A DNA stretch of 64,000 nucleotides from the NCBI RefSeq assembly GCF_043290135.1, contig NC_134707.1:143407319-143471318 (forward strand), written 5' to 3'. The position numbers and the translations under genes were made by a program. The notes under the pieces are model-generated. The model made no database searches. It saw only the letters and a list, made by a program, of their open reading frames with translations, and was not told where the DNA came from. Positions 37,612 through 52,420 of the stretch are shown piece by piece (positions within the stretch are counted from its first letter, which is position 1; each line of letters begins with the position of its first letter). This stretch comes from Rhipicephalus microplus (lineage: Eukaryota; Arthropoda; Arachnida; Ixodida; Ixodidae).

Positions 37612-40600
37612 AACTAGAAACTCAACAACTAGAAACTCCGCAACTTGAGACTTCGCAACTAGAAATTCGGCAACTAGAATCTCCACAACTAGAAACTCTG
37701 CAACTAGAAACTCCGCAACTAGAAACTCCACAGCTAGAAACTCAACAACTAGAGACTCCACAACTAGAAACTCCACAACTAGAAACTCCACAACTAGAGA
37801 CTCCACAACTAGAAACTCCATAACTACAAACCCGACAACTAGAATTTACACAACTAGAAACTCCACAACTTGAGAGTTCGCAACTAGAAACTCCACAACT
37901 AGAAACTCCACAACTAGAGACTCCACAACTAGAAACTCCACCACTAGAAACTCCACAACTACGAACCTCACAACTAGAAATTCCACAACTAGAAACTCCA
38001 CAGCCAGAAACTCCACAACTAGAAACTTCACATCTAGAAACTCCGCAACAACAAACTCCACAACTAGAAACTCCACAACTAGAAATTTCACAACTAGAGA
38101 CTCAACAACTAGAGACTCCTCAACTAAAAGCTCCACAACTAGAAACTTTACAACTAGAAACTCCGCAACTAGAAACACGACAACTAGAAACTCAACAACT
38201 AGAAACTCCACACCTATTATTTCAACACCTTGAAACTCCACAACTAAAACTCCACAACTAAAACTTCACAACTAGAAACTCCACAACTAGAAACTCCGCA
38301 ACTAGACTCTCCCCAACTAGAAACTCTGCAACTAGAAACTCCGCAACTAGAAACTCTGCAACTAGAAACTCCGTAACTAGAAACTCCACAGCTAGAAACC
38401 CCACAACTATAAACTTCCCAACTAGAAACTCCACAACTATAAACTCCGCAACTAGACTCTCCCCAACTAGAAACTCCCCAACTAGAAACTCTGCAACTAG
38501 AAACTCCGCAACTAGAAACTCTGCAACTAGAAACTCCACAACTAGAAACTCCGCAACTAGAAACCCGACCACTAGAAACTCCACAAATAGGAACTCCACA
38601 CCTATATATTCCACAACTTGAAACTCCACAGCTAGAAACTCCACAACTAGAAATTCCATAACTGGAAACTCCACAGCTAGAAAGTCCACAGCTAGAAACT
38701 CTGCAACTAGAAACTCCGCAACTAGAAACTCCACAGCTAGAAAATCCACCACTAGAAACTCAACAACTAGCAACTCCACAACTACAGACTCCGCAACTAG
38801 AAAACTCCGCAACTAGAAACTCCCAACTAGACACTCCACAACTAGAAACTCAACAACTTCAAAATCCACAACTAGAAACTCCACAATTTGAAACTCCACA
38901 ACTAGATACTACTCAACTATGAATTCCACAACTAGAAACTCCACAACTAGAAACTCCGCAACTAGAAGCTCCGCAACTAGAATTTCCACAGCTAGAAACT
39001 CCACAACTTGAGACTTCGCAACTAGAAACTCGGCAACTAGAAACCCGACAACCACAAACTCCACAACTAGAAACTCCACAAGTTTAAACCCAAAAAATAG
39101 ATACTCCAAAACTACAGACTCCACAACTAGAAACTCCCCAACTAGAAACTCCACAACTTGAAACTCCGCAACTAGAAACTCCACAACTAGAAACTCTGCA
39201 ACTAGAAACTCCGCAACTAGAAACTCCACAACTAAAACTCCACAAGTAAAAACTCCACAACTAGAAACTCCGCAACTAGAAACTCCACAACTAGACACTC
39301 AACAACTAGAAACTCCACACCTATAAATTCCACAACTAAAACTCCACAACTAGAAACTCCACAACTAGAAACTCCACAACTAGAAACTCCGTAACTAGAA
39401 ACTCCCAAACTAGAAACTCCACAACTCGAAACTCTGCAGCTAGAAACTCCGCAACTAGAAACTCGGCAAATAGAAACTCCGCAGGTAGAAACCCCTCAAC
39501 TATAATCTTCACAACTAGAAACTCAACAAATAGAGACTGCACATCTAGAGACTCCGCAACTAGAAACTCCGCAGCTAGAAACTCCGCAACTAGAAACTCC
39601 ACAACTTGAAACTCTGCAAATCGAAACTTTGCAACTAGAAAATCCACAACTCTGAACTCAAGTAGAAACTCTCCAACTGGAAACTCCGCAACTAGAAACT
39701 CCGCAACTAGAAAATCCACAACTAGAAACTTCACAACTAGAGACTGCACAACTAGAGACTTTGCATTTAGAAACTCCTCAGATAGAAACTACACAACTAG
39801 AAACTCCTCGACTAGAGATTCCATAAGTAGAAACTCCACAGCTAGAATTTCCAAAACTAGAATTCCCACAACTAGAAACTCCACAAATAGGAACTCTGCA
39901 AATAGAAAATCTACAACTAGAAACTCGAAAACTAAAAACTCCAACTAGAAACTCCACAACTAGAAACTTCACAACTAGAAACTTCACAAATGGACACTAC
40001 ATTTAGAAACTCCACAACTAGAGACTCCACAACTAGGAACTCCACAAATTGAGACTCCACAACTAGAAACTACACAGATTGAAACACCACAACATGAAAC
40101 TCCACAACCAGAAACTCCACAACTAGAAACTCCGCAACTAAATACTCCAACACTAGAAAATCCACAACTAGAAACTCCACAACTAGAAACTCCGCAACTA
40201 GAAACACAACCACTACAAACTCCGCAAATAGAAACTCCACACCTAAAAATTCCACAACTTGAAACTCCACAGCTAGAAACTCCACAACTAGAAATTCCAT
40301 AACTGGAAACTCCACAGCTAGAAAGTCCACAACTAGAAACTCTGCAACTAGAAACTCCGCAACTAGAAACTCCACAGCTAGAAAATCCGCTACTAGAAAC
40401 TCCACAACTAGAAACTCCACAACTACAGACTCCGCAACTAGAAAACTCCGCAACTAGAAACTCCCAACTAGACACTCCGCAACTAGGAACTCTACAACTT
40501 CAAAATCCACAACTAGAAACTCCACAATTTGAAACTCCACAACTAGATACTCCACAACTACGAATTCCACAACTAGAAACTCAACAACTAGAAACTCCGC

Positions 40601-43029
40601 AACTAGAAGCTCCGCAACTAGAATTTCCACAGCTAGAAACTCCACAACTTGAGACTTCGCAACTAGAAACTCGGCATCTAGAAATCCGACAACCAGAAAC
40701 TCCCCAACTAGAAACTCCACAACTTGAAACAACGCAAATAGAAACTCCAAAACTAGAAACTCCACAACTAGAAAACTCCGCAACGTGAAACTCTGCAACT
40801 AGAAACTCCGCAATTAGAAACTCCACAGTTAGAAACTTCACTACTTGAAACACCACAACTAGATACTCCACAACTACGAATTCCACAACTACGAATTCCG
40901 CAACTAGAAACTCCACAACTGAAAACTCCGCAACTAGAAACTCCACAACTTGAAACTCTGCAACTCGAAACTCTGCAACTAGCAAATCCACAACTATAAA
41001 CCCAAGTTGAAACTCCCCAACTGGAAACTCCGCAACTAGAAACTCCGCAACTAGAAACTCCCCAACAAGAAACTCCACAACTAGAAACTCCACAACTAGA
41101 AACTTCACAACTAGAAACTCCACAACTAGATATACCATAAGTAGAAACTCCACAGCTAGAATTTCCACAGCTAGAATTTCCACAACTAGAAACTCCACAA
41201 CTAGAAACTCCACAACTAGAAACTCCGCAACTAGAAACTCCCAAACTAGAAACTCCACAACTAGAAACTCTGCAGCTAGAAACTCCGCAACTAGAAACTC
41301 TGCAAATAGAAACTCCGCAGGTAGAAACCCCTCAACTATAAACTTCACGACTAGAAACTCAACAAATAGAGACTGCACATCTAGAGACTCCGCAACTAGA
41401 AACTCCGCAGCTAGAAACTCCGCAACTAGAAACTCCACAACTTGAAACTATACATACGAAATTCTGCAACTAGAAAATCCACAACTATAAACTCAAGTAG
41501 AAACTCTCCAACTGAAAACTCCGCAACTAGAAACTCCCCAACAAGAAACTCCACAACTAGAAACTCCACAACTAGAGACTGCACAACTAGAGACTTTGCA
41601 TTTAAAAACTCCTCAGATAGAAACTACACAACTAGAAACTCCTCGACTATGGATTCCATAAGTAGAAACTCCAAAGCTAGAATTTCCAAAACTAGAAACC
41701 CCACAACTAGAAACTCCACAAATAGGAACTCTGCAAATAGAAAATCTACAACTAGAAACTCGAAAACTAAAAACACCATCTAGAAACTCTACAACTAGAA
41801 ACTTCACAACTAGAAACTCCACAAATACGAACTCCAAAATTGAGACTCCACAACTAGAAACTACACAGATTGAAGTTCCACAACTAGAAACTCCACAACT
41901 GAAAACTCTACCACTAGAAACTTTACAGCTAGAAACTCCACAACTTGAGACTTCGCAAATAGAAACTCGTCAACTGAAAACTCAACCACTAGAAACTCCA
42001 CAGCTAGAAACTCCACAACCAGAAACTCCACAACTAGAAACTCCACAACTAGAAACACCACATCTAGAAACTCCGCAACAACAAACTCTGCAACCAGAAA
42101 CTCCACAACTAGAATTTCCGCAGCTAGAGACTCAACAAATAGAGACTCCTCAACTAAAAGCTCCACAACTAGAAACTCCACAACTTAAAACTCCACAAGT
42201 TGAAACCCGACAACTAGAAACTCAACAACAGGAAACTCCACACCTATAAATTCCTCAACTTGAAACTCCACAACTAAATATTTCATAAGTAGAAACTCCA
42301 CAGCTAGAATTTCCACAACTAGAAACCCCACATTTAGAAACTACACAGATTGAAATTACACAACTAGAAACTCCACAACTGGAAACTCCGCAACTAGAAA
42401 CTCTGCAACCGGAAACTTTACAGCTAGAAACTCCACAACTTGAGACTTCGCAAATAGAAACTCGTCAACTGGAAACTCAACCACTAGAAACTCCACAGCT
42501 AGAAACTCCACAACTAGAAACTCCAGAACTTGAAACCAAACAAATAGATACTCCACAACTACAGACTCCACAACTTGAAACACCACAACTAGATACTCCG
42601 CATCTACAACTTCCGCAACTAGAAACTCCACAACCGGAAATTCCGGAACTAGAAGTTCCCCAACTGGAACTCCACAACTAGAATCTCTGCAAATAGAAAC
42701 TCCGCAACTAGAAAATCCACAGCTAGAAACCCCACAACTATAAACTTCACAACTAGCAACTCAACAACTAGAGACTGCACAACTAGGGACTCCGCCACTA
42801 GAAACTCAACAGCTAGTAACTCCGCAACTAGAAACTCCACAACTTGAAACTCCGCCACTAGAAGCTCCACAACTAGAAAACTCCGCAACTAGAAACTCTG
42901 CAACAAGAAACTCCGCAACTAGAAACTCCACAGCTAGAGACTCCACAACTTGAAACACCACATCTGGAAACTACGCAACAACAAACTCTGCAACCACAAA
43001 CTCCACAACTAGAAATTCCACAGCTAGAA
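37612..43029. repeat. Domain E copy 1 (5.67-kb duplication)
   Basis: Nearly identical to 43278-48697. Offset is 5666, changing to 5668 after a 2-bp deletion near 39998 (GACACTACATTTAG here, GACACTCTACATTTAG in copy 2). Shared markers are CTATTATTTCAACAC (38214/43880), CAACGTGAAACTC (40781/46449) and the ATACATACG marker (41441/47109). Other differences noticed: GTAAAAACT against GTAGAAACT (39246/44912), CTAGAAACTCC against CTAGCAACTCC (39305/44971), and CTGCAAATAG against CTGCCAATAG (near 41730/47400). Confidence 0.92.
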
Positions 43030-43277
43030 ACCGCACAACTATAAACTTCACAACTAGCAACTCAACAACTATAGACTGCACAAATAAAGACTCCGCAACT
43101 AGAAACTCCACAGCTAGTAACTCCGCAACTAGAAACTTCACAACTTGAAACTCCGCCACTAGAATCTCCACAACTAGAAAACTCCGCAACTAGAAACTCT
43201 GCCACTAGAAACTCCACAGCTAGAAACTCCACAACTTGAAACTTCACAACTAGATACTCCACAACTACAAATTCCAC
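43030..43277. repeat. Interposed 248-bp block between the domain E copies
   Basis: At 43029 copy 1 leaves the sequence that copy 2 follows at 48697 (CTAGAAATTCCACAG here, CTAGAAGTTCCACAG there). It runs through a short stretch starting CTAGAAACCGCACAA that resembles 23250-23490, 30385-30630 and 49665-49900. The E unit then begins again. It contains CTATAGACTGCACAAATAAAG, a string otherwise seen in C-type blocks. Confidence 0.75.
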
Positions 43278-46200
43278 AACTAGAAACTCAACAACTAGAA
43301 ACTCCGCAACTTGAGACTTCGCAACTAGAAATTCGGCAACTAGAATCTCCACAACTAGAAACTCTGCAACTAGAAACTCCGCAACTAGAAACTCCACAGC
43401 TAGAAACTCAACAACTAGAGACTCCACAACTAGAAACTCCACAACTAGAAACTCCACAACTAGAGACTCCACAACTAGAAACTCCATAACTACAAACCCG
43501 ACAACTAGAATTTACACAACTAGAAACTCCACAACTTGAGAGTTCGCAACTAGAAACTCCACAACTAGAAACTCCACAACTAGAGACTCCACAACTAGAA
43601 ACTCCACCACTAGAAACTCCACAACTACGAACCTCACAACTAGAAATTCCACAACTAGAAACTCCACAGCCAGAAACTCCACAACTAGAAACTTCACATC
43701 TAGAAACTCCGCAACAACAAACTCCACAACTAGAAACTCCACAACTAGAAATTTCACAACTAGAGACTCAACAACTAGAGACTCCTCAACTAAAAGCTCC
43801 ACAACTAGAAACTTTACAACTAGAAACTCCACAACTAGAAACACGACAACTAGAAACTCAACAACTAGAAACTCCACACCTATTATTTCAACACCTTGAA
43901 ACTCCACAACTAAAACTCCACAACTAAAACTTCACAACTAGAAACTCCACAACTAGAAACTCCGCAACTAGACTCTCCCCAACTAGAAACTCTGCAACTA
44001 GAAACTCCGCAACTAGAAACTCTGCAACTAGAAACTCCGTAACTAGAAACTCCACAGCTAGAAACCCCACAACTATAAACTTCCCAACTAGAAACTCCAC
44101 AACTATAAACTCCGCAACTAGACTCTCCCCAACTAGAAACTCCCCAACTAGAAACTCTGCAACTAGAAACTCCGCAACTAGAAACTCTGCAACTAGAAAC
44201 TCCACAACTAGAAACTCCGCAACTAGAAACCCGACCACTAGAAACTCCACAAATAGGAACTCCACACCTATATATTCCACAACTTGAAACTCCACAGCTA
44301 GAAACTCCACAACTAGAAATTCCATAACTGGAAACTCCACAGCTAGAAAGTCCACAGCTAGAAACTCTGCAACTAGAAACTCCGCAACTAGAAACTCCAC
44401 AGCTAGAAAATCCACCACTAGAAACTCAACAACTAGCAACTCCACAACTACAGACTCCGCAACTAGAAAACTCCGCAACTAGAAACTCCCAACTAGACAC
44501 TCCACAACTAGAAACTCAACAACTTCAAAATCCACAACTAGAAACTCCACAATTTGAAACTCCACAACTAGATACTACTCAACTATGAATTCCACAACTA
44601 GAAACTCCACAACTAGAAACTCCGCAACTAGAAGCTCCGCAACTAGAATTTCCACAGCTAGAAACTCCACAACTTGAGACTTCGCAACTAGAAACTCGGC
44701 AACTAGAAACCCGACAACCACAAACTCCACAACTAGAAACTCCACAAGTTTAAACCCAAAAAATAGATACTCCAAAACTACAGACTCCACAACTAGAAAC
44801 TCCCCAACTAGAAACTCCACAACTTGAAACTCCGCAACTAGAAACTCCACAACTAGAAACTCTGCAACTAGAAACTCCGCAACTAGAAACTCCACAACTA
44901 AAACTCCACAAGTAGAAACTCCACAACTAGAAACTCCGCAACTAGAAACTCCACAACTAGACACTCAACAACTAGCAACTCCACACCTATAAATTCCACA
45001 ACTAAAACTCCACAACTAGAAACTCCACAACTAGAAACTCCACAACTAGAAACTCCGTAACTAGAAACTCCCAAACTAGAAACTCCACAACTCGAAACTC
45101 TGCAGCTAGAAACTCCGCAACTAGAAACTCGGCAAATAGAAACTCCGCAGGTAGAAACCCCTCAACTATAATCTTCACAACTAGAAACTCAACAAATAGA
45201 GACTGCACATCTAGAGACTCCGCAACTAGAAACTCCGCAGCTAGAAACTCCGCAACTAGAAACTCCACAACTTGAAACTCTGCAAATCGAAACTTTGCAA
45301 CTAGAAAATCCACAACTCTGAACTCAAGTAGAAACTCTCCAACTGGAAACTCCGCAACTAGAAACTCCGCAACTAGAAAATCCACAACTAGAAACTTCAC
45401 AACTAGAGACTGCACAACTAGAGACTTTGCATTTAGAAACTCCTCAGATAGAAACTACACAACTAGAAACTCCTCGACTAGAGATTCCATAAGTAGAAAC
45501 TCCACAGCTAGAATTTCCAAAACTAGAATTCCCACAACTAGAAACTCCACAAATAGGAACTCTGCAAATAGAAAATCTACAACTAGAAACTCGAAAACTA
45601 AAAACTCCAACTAGAAACTCCACAACTAGAAACTTCACAACTAGAAACTTCACAAATGGACACTCTACATTTAGAAACTCCACAACTAGAGACTCCACAA
45701 CTAGGAACTCCACAAATTGAGACTCCACAACTAGAAACTACACAGATTGAAACACCACAACATGAAACTCCACAACCAGAAACTCCACAACTAGAAACTC
45801 CGCAACTAAATACTCCAACACTAGAAAATCCACAACTAGAAACTCCACAACTAGAAACTCCGCAACTAGAAACACAACCACTACAAACTCCGCAAATAGA
45901 AACTCCACACCTAAAAATTCCACAACTTGAAACTCCACAGCTAGAAACTCCACAACTAGAAATTCCATAACTGGAAACTCCACAGCTAGAAAGTCCACAA
46001 CTAGAAACTCTGCAACTAGAAACTCCGCAACTAGAAACTCCACAGCTAGAAAATCCGCTACTAGAAACTCCACAACTAGAAACTCCACAACTACAGACTC
46101 CGCAACTAGAAAACTCCGCAACTAGAAACTCCCAACTAGACACTCCGCAACTAGGAACTCTACAACTTCAAAATCCACAACTAGAAACTCCACAATTTGA

Positions 46201-48697
46201 AACTCCACAACTAGATACTCCACAACTACGAATTCCACAACTAGAAACTCAACAACTAGAAACTCCGCAACTAGAAGCTCCGCAACTAGAATTTCCACAG
46301 CTAGAAACTCCACAACTTGAGACTTCGCAACTAGAAACTCGGCATCTAGAAATCCGACAACCAGAAACTCCCCAACTAGAAACTCCACAACTTGAAACAA
46401 CGCAAATAGAAACTCCAAAACTAGAAACTCCACAACTAGAAAACTCCGCAACGTGAAACTCTGCAACTAGAAACTCCGCAATTAGAAACTCCACAGTTAG
46501 AAACTTCACTACTTGAAACACCACAACTAGATACTCCACAACTACGAATTCCACAACTACGAATTCCGCAACTAGAAACTCCACAACTGAAAACTCCGCA
46601 ACTAGAAACTCCACAACTTGAAACTCTGCAACTCGAAACTCTGCAACTAGCAAATCCACAACTATAAACCCAAGTTGAAACTCCCCAACTGGAAACTCCG
46701 CAACTAGAAACTCCGCAACTAGAAACTCCCCAACAAGAAACTCCACAACTAGAAACTCCACAACTAGAAACTTCACAACTAGAAACTCCACAACTAGATA
46801 TACCATAAGTAGAAACTCCACAGCTAGAATTTCCACAGCTAGAATTTCCACAACTAGAAACTCCACAACTAGAAACTCCACAACTAGAAACTCCGCAACT
46901 AGAAACTCCCAAACTAGAAACTCCACAACTAGAAACTCTGCAGCTAGAAACTCCGCAACTAGAAACTCTGCAAATAGAAACTCCGCAGGTAGAAACCCCT
47001 CAACTATAAACTTCACGACTAGAAACTCAACAAATAGAGACTGCACATCTAGAGACTCCGCAACTAGAAACTCCGCAGCTAGAAACTCCGCAACTAGAAA
47101 CTCCACAACTTGAAACTATACATACGAAATTCTGCAACTAGAAAATCCACAACTATAAACTCAAGTAGAAACTCTCCAACTGAAAACTCCGCAACTAGAA
47201 ACTCCCCAACAAGAAACTCCACAACTAGAAACTCCACAACTAGAGACTGCACAACTAGAGACTTTGCATTTAAAAACTCCTCAGATAGAAACTACACAAC
47301 TAGAAACTCCTCGACTATGGATTCCATAAGTAGAAACTCCAAAGCTAGAATTTCCAAAACTAGAAACCCCACAACTAGAAACTCCACAAATAGGAACTCT
47401 GCCAATAGAAAATCTACAACTAGAAACTCGAAAACTAAAAACACCATCTAGAAACTCTACAACTAGAAACTTCACAACTAGAAACTCCACAAATACGAAC
47501 TCCAAAATTGAGACTCCACAACTAGAAACTACACAGATTGAAGTTCCACAACTAGAAACTCCACAACTGAAAACTCTACCACTAGAAACTTTACAGCTAG
47601 AAACTCCACAACTTGAGACTTCGCAAATAGAAACTCGTCAACTGAAAACTCAACCACTAGAAACTCCACAGCTAGAAACTCCACAACCAGAAACTCCACA
47701 ACTAGAAACTCCACAACTAGAAACACCACATCTAGAAACTCCGCAACAACAAACTCTGCAACCAGAAACTCCACAACTAGAATTTCCGCAGCTAGAGACT
47801 CAACAAATAGAGACTCCTCAACTAAAAGCTCCACAACTAGAAACTCCACAACTTAAAACTCCACAAGTTGAAACCCGACAACTAGAAACTCAACAACAGG
47901 AAACTCCACACCTATAAATTCCTCAACTTGAAACTCCACAACTAAATATTTCATAAGTAGAAACTCCACAGCTAGAATTTCCACAACTAGAAACCCCACA
48001 TTTAGAAACTACACAGATTGAAATTACACAACTAGAAACTCCACAACTGGAAACTCCGCAACTAGAAACTCTGCAACCGGAAACTTTACAGCTAGAAACT
48101 CCACAACTTGAGACTTCGCAAATAGAAACTCGTCAACTGGAAACTCAACCACTAGAAACTCCACAGCTAGAAACTCCACAACTAGAAACTCCAGAACTTG
48201 AAACCAAACAAATAGATACTCCACAACTACAGACTCCACAACTTGAAACACCACAACTAGATACTCCGCATCTACAACTTCCGCAACTAGAAACTCCACA
48301 ACCGGAAATTCCGGAACTAGAAGTTCCCCAACTGGAACTCCACAACTAGAATCTCTGCAAATAGAAACTCCGCAACTAGAAAATCCACAGCTAGAAACCC
48401 CACAACTATAAACTTCACAACTAGCAACTCAACAACTAGAGACTGCACAACTAGGGACTCCGCCACTAGAAACTCAACAGCTAGTAACTCCGCAACTAGA
48501 AACTCCACAACTTGAAACTCCGCCACTAGAAGCTCCACAACTAGAAAACTCCGCAACTAGAAACTCTGCAACAAGAAACTCCGCAACTAGAAACTCCACA
48601 GCTAGAGACTCCACAACTTGAAACACCACATCTGGAAACTACGCAACAACAAACTCTGCAACCACAAACTCCACAACTAGAAGTTCCACAGCTAGAA
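43278..48697. repeat. Domain E copy 2
   Basis: Partner of 37612-43029, with very few differences over 5.4 kb by eye. After 48697 it continues as C-type sequence matching 22270 onward at offset about 26412. All open frames here come in pairs with copy 1 at the same offset and are 5-residue-period readings, so they do not support genes. Confidence 0.92.
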
Positions 48698-51272
48698 ACT
48701 CAACAACTAGAGACTCCTCAACTAAAAGCTCCACAACTAGAAACTCCACAACTAGAAACTCCGCAACTTGAAACCCGACAACTAGAAACTCAACAACTAG
48801 AAACTCCACACCTATAAATTCCTCAACTTGAAACTTTACAACTAAAACTCCATAACTAGAAACTCAACAACTAGAAACTCCACAACTAGAAACTCCGCAA
48901 CTAGAAACTCCCCAACTAGAAACTCCACAACTAGAAACTCTGCAGCTAGAAACTCCGCAACTAGAAACTCTGCAAAGTGAAACTCCACAGCTAGAAACTC
49001 CACAACTAGTAACTCCACAACTTGAGAGTTCACAACTAGAAACTCCACAACTAGAAACTCCACAACTAGAGACTCCACAACTAGAAACTCCACCACTAGA
49101 AACTCCACAACTACAAACCTCACAACTAGAAACTCCGTAACTGGAAACTCCAGAGCCAGAAACTCTACAACTAGAAAAACCACATCTAGAAACTCCGCAA
49201 CAACAAACTCTGCTACTAGAAACTCCACAACTAGAATTTCCGCAGCTAGAGACTCAACAACTAGAGACTCCTCAACTAAAAGCTTCACAACTAGACACTC
49301 CACAACTAGAAACTCCTCAACTAGAAACCCGACAACTAGAAACTCAACAACTAGAAACTCCACACCTATAAATTCCTCAACTTGAAACTCCACAACTAAA
49401 ACTCCACTACTAGAAACTCCACAACTAGAAACTCCGCAACTAGAAACTCCCCAACTAGAAACTGAACAACTAGAAACTCCACACCTATAAATTCCTCAAC
49501 TTGAAACTCCACAACTAAAACTCCACTACTAGAAACTCCACAACTAGAAACTCCGCAACTAGAAACTCCCCAACTAGAAACTCCACAACTAGAATCTCTG
49601 CAACTAGAAACTCCGCAACTAGAAACTCTGCAACTAGAAACTCCGCAACTAGAAATTCCACAGCTAGAAACCGCACAACTATAAACTTCACAACTAGCAA
49701 CTCAACAACTATAGACTGCACAAATAAAGACTCCGCAACTAGAAACTCCACAGCTAGTAACTCCGCAACTAGAAACTTCACAACTTGAAACTCCGCCACT
49801 AGAATCTCCACAACTAGAAAACTCCGCAACTAGAAACTCTGCCACTAGAAACTCCACAGCTAGAAACTCCACAACTTGAAACATCACAACTAGATACTCC
49901 ACAACTACAAATTCCACAACTAGAAACTCCACAACTAGAAACTCCACAACTAGAAACCCTGCAACTAGAAACTCCACAGCTAGAAACTTCACAACTTGAT
50001 ACTTTGCAACAAGAAACTCGGACATCTAGAATCTCCACAACTAGAAACTATGCAACTGGAAACTCCGCAACTACAAACTACGCAACTAGAAACTTCACAG
50101 CTAGAAATTCCACAACTTGAGACTTCGCAAATAGAAACTAGTAAACTAGAAAATCAACAACTAGAAACTCCACAGCTAGAAACTCCACAACTTGAAAGTT
50201 CGCAACTAGAAAGTCCACAACTAGAAACTCCACAACTAGAGACTCCACAACTAGAAACTCTACCACTAGAAACTCCACAACTACAAACCTCACAACTAGA
50301 AACTCCGCAACTGGAAACTCCAGAGCCAGAAACTCTACAACTAGAAAAACCACATCTAGAAACTCCGCAACAACAAACTCTGCAACTAGAAACTCCACAA
50401 CTAGAATTTCCGCAGCTAGATGCTCAACAACTAGAGACTCCTCAACTAAAAGCTCCACCACTACACACTCCACAACTAGAAACTCCGCAACTAGAAACCC
50501 GACAACTAGAAACTCAACAACTACAAACTCCACACCTATAAATTCCTCAACTTGAAACTCCACAACTAGAAACTCCACAACTTGAAACTCCACAACTAGA
50601 AGCTCCGACACTAGAAACTCCCCAACTAGAAACTCCACAACTAGAAACTCTGCAGCTAGAAACTCCGCAACTAGAAACTGCAAATAGAAACACCGCAACT
50701 AGAAACTCCACAACTTGAAACTCTGCAAATCGAAACTCTGCAAATAGAAAATCTACAACTAGAAACTTGAAAACTAAAAACTCCATCTAGAAACTCTACA
50801 ACTAGAAACTTCACAACTAGAAACTCCACAAATGCGAACTCCAAAATTGAGACTCCACAACTAGAAACTACACAGATTGAAGTTCCACAACTAGAATCTC
50901 CCCAACTGAAAACTCCGTCACTAGAAACTCTGCCACTAGAAACTTTACAGCTAGAAACTCCACAACTTGAGACTTCGCAAGTAGAAACTCGTCAACTGGA
51001 AACTCAACCACTAGAAACTCCACAGCTAGAAACTCCACAACTAGAAACTCCACAACTTGAAACCCAACAAATAGATACTCCACAACTACAGACTCCACAA
51101 CTTGAAACACCACAACTAGATACTCCACAACTACAAATTCCGCAACTAGAAACTTTACAACTAGAAACTCCGCCACTAGAAACTCCCCACTAGAAACTCC
51201 ACAACTAGAATCTCTGCAACTAGAAACTCCGCAAGTAGAAACTCTGCAACTAGAAACTCCGCAACTAGAAAC
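48698..51272. repeat. C-type block, including first copy of a 3.21-kb-offset repeat
   Basis: 48698-49830 follows 22270-23420 at offset 26412, with point changes (CTCCGTAACTGG near 49135, CTCTGCAAAGTG near 48970). From about 49761 to 51272 it also matches 52971-54482 at offset 3210, then 3225 after a one-monomer difference. A 16-bp-type irregular monomer, CTCGGACATCTAG near 50028, is shared with 53230 and absent from 23610, so the two are each other's closest copies. Confidence 0.8.
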
Positions 51273-51316
51273 TACACAGCTAGAAACCCCACAACTATAA
51301 ACTTCACAACTAGCAA

Positions 51317-52420
51317 CTCAACAACTAGAGACTGCACAACTAGAAACTCCACAACTAGAAACACCACATCTAGAAATTCCGCAACAACAAACTCTGCAAT
51401 TAGAAACTCCACAACTAGAATTTCCACAGCTAGAGACTCAACAAATAGAGACTCCTCAACTAAAAGCTCCACAACTAGAAACTCCACAACTAAAAACTCC
51501 ACAAGTTGAAACCCGACAACTAGAAACTCAACAACTAGAAACTCCACACCTATAAATTCCTCAACTTGAAACTCCACATCTAAAACTCCACAACTAGAAA
51601 CTCCGCAACTAGAAACTCCCCAACTAGAAACTTCACAACTATAAACTCTGCAACTAGAAACTCCGCAACTAGAAACTCCACAGCTAGAAACCCCCAACTA
51701 TAAACTTCACAACTAGAAACTCAACAACTAGAGACTGCACAACTAGAGACTCCGCCACTAGAAACTCCGCAGCTAGAAACTCCGCAACTAGAAACTCCAC
51801 AACTTGAAACTCTTCAACTAGAAACTCTGCAACTAAAAAATCCACAACTATAAACTCCAGTAGAAACTCCCGACCTGGAAACTCCCAAACTAGAAACGCC
51901 GCAACTAGAAAATACACAACTAGAAACTTCACAACTAGAAACTCCCCAAAAAAAACTCCACAACTAGAAACTCCACAACTAGAAACTCCACAACTAGAGA
52001 CTGCACAACTAGAGACTGCACATCTAGAGACTGCACATCTAGAGACTGCATTTAGAAACTCCTCAGATAGAAACTACACAACTAGAAACACCACGACTAG
52101 AGATTTCATAAGTAGGAACTCCACAGCTAGAATTTCCACAACTAGAAACCCCTCAACTAGAAACTCCACAACTCGGAACTCTGCAAATAGAAAATCTACA
52201 ACTAGAAACTTGAAAACTAAAAACTTCAACTAGAAACTCCACAACTAGAAACTTCACAACTAGAAACTCCACAAATGGACACTCCACAACTAGAAACTCC
52301 ACAACTAGAGACTCCACAACTAGGAACTCCACAAATTGAGACTCCACAACTAGAAACTACACAGATTGAAATACCACAACTTGAAACTCCACAACCAGAA
52401 ACTCCACAGCTAGAAACTCC
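51317..52420. repeat. 1.1-kb block, copy 1 (3.70-kb offset)
   Basis: Matches 55017-56120 at a constant offset of 3700. It includes an 8-A run at 51948-51955 (partner 55648-55655), the longest homopolymer I noticed. It also has a local run of four CTAGAGACTGCA monomers from 51994, where other blocks have two. No gene is present. Confidence 0.85.
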
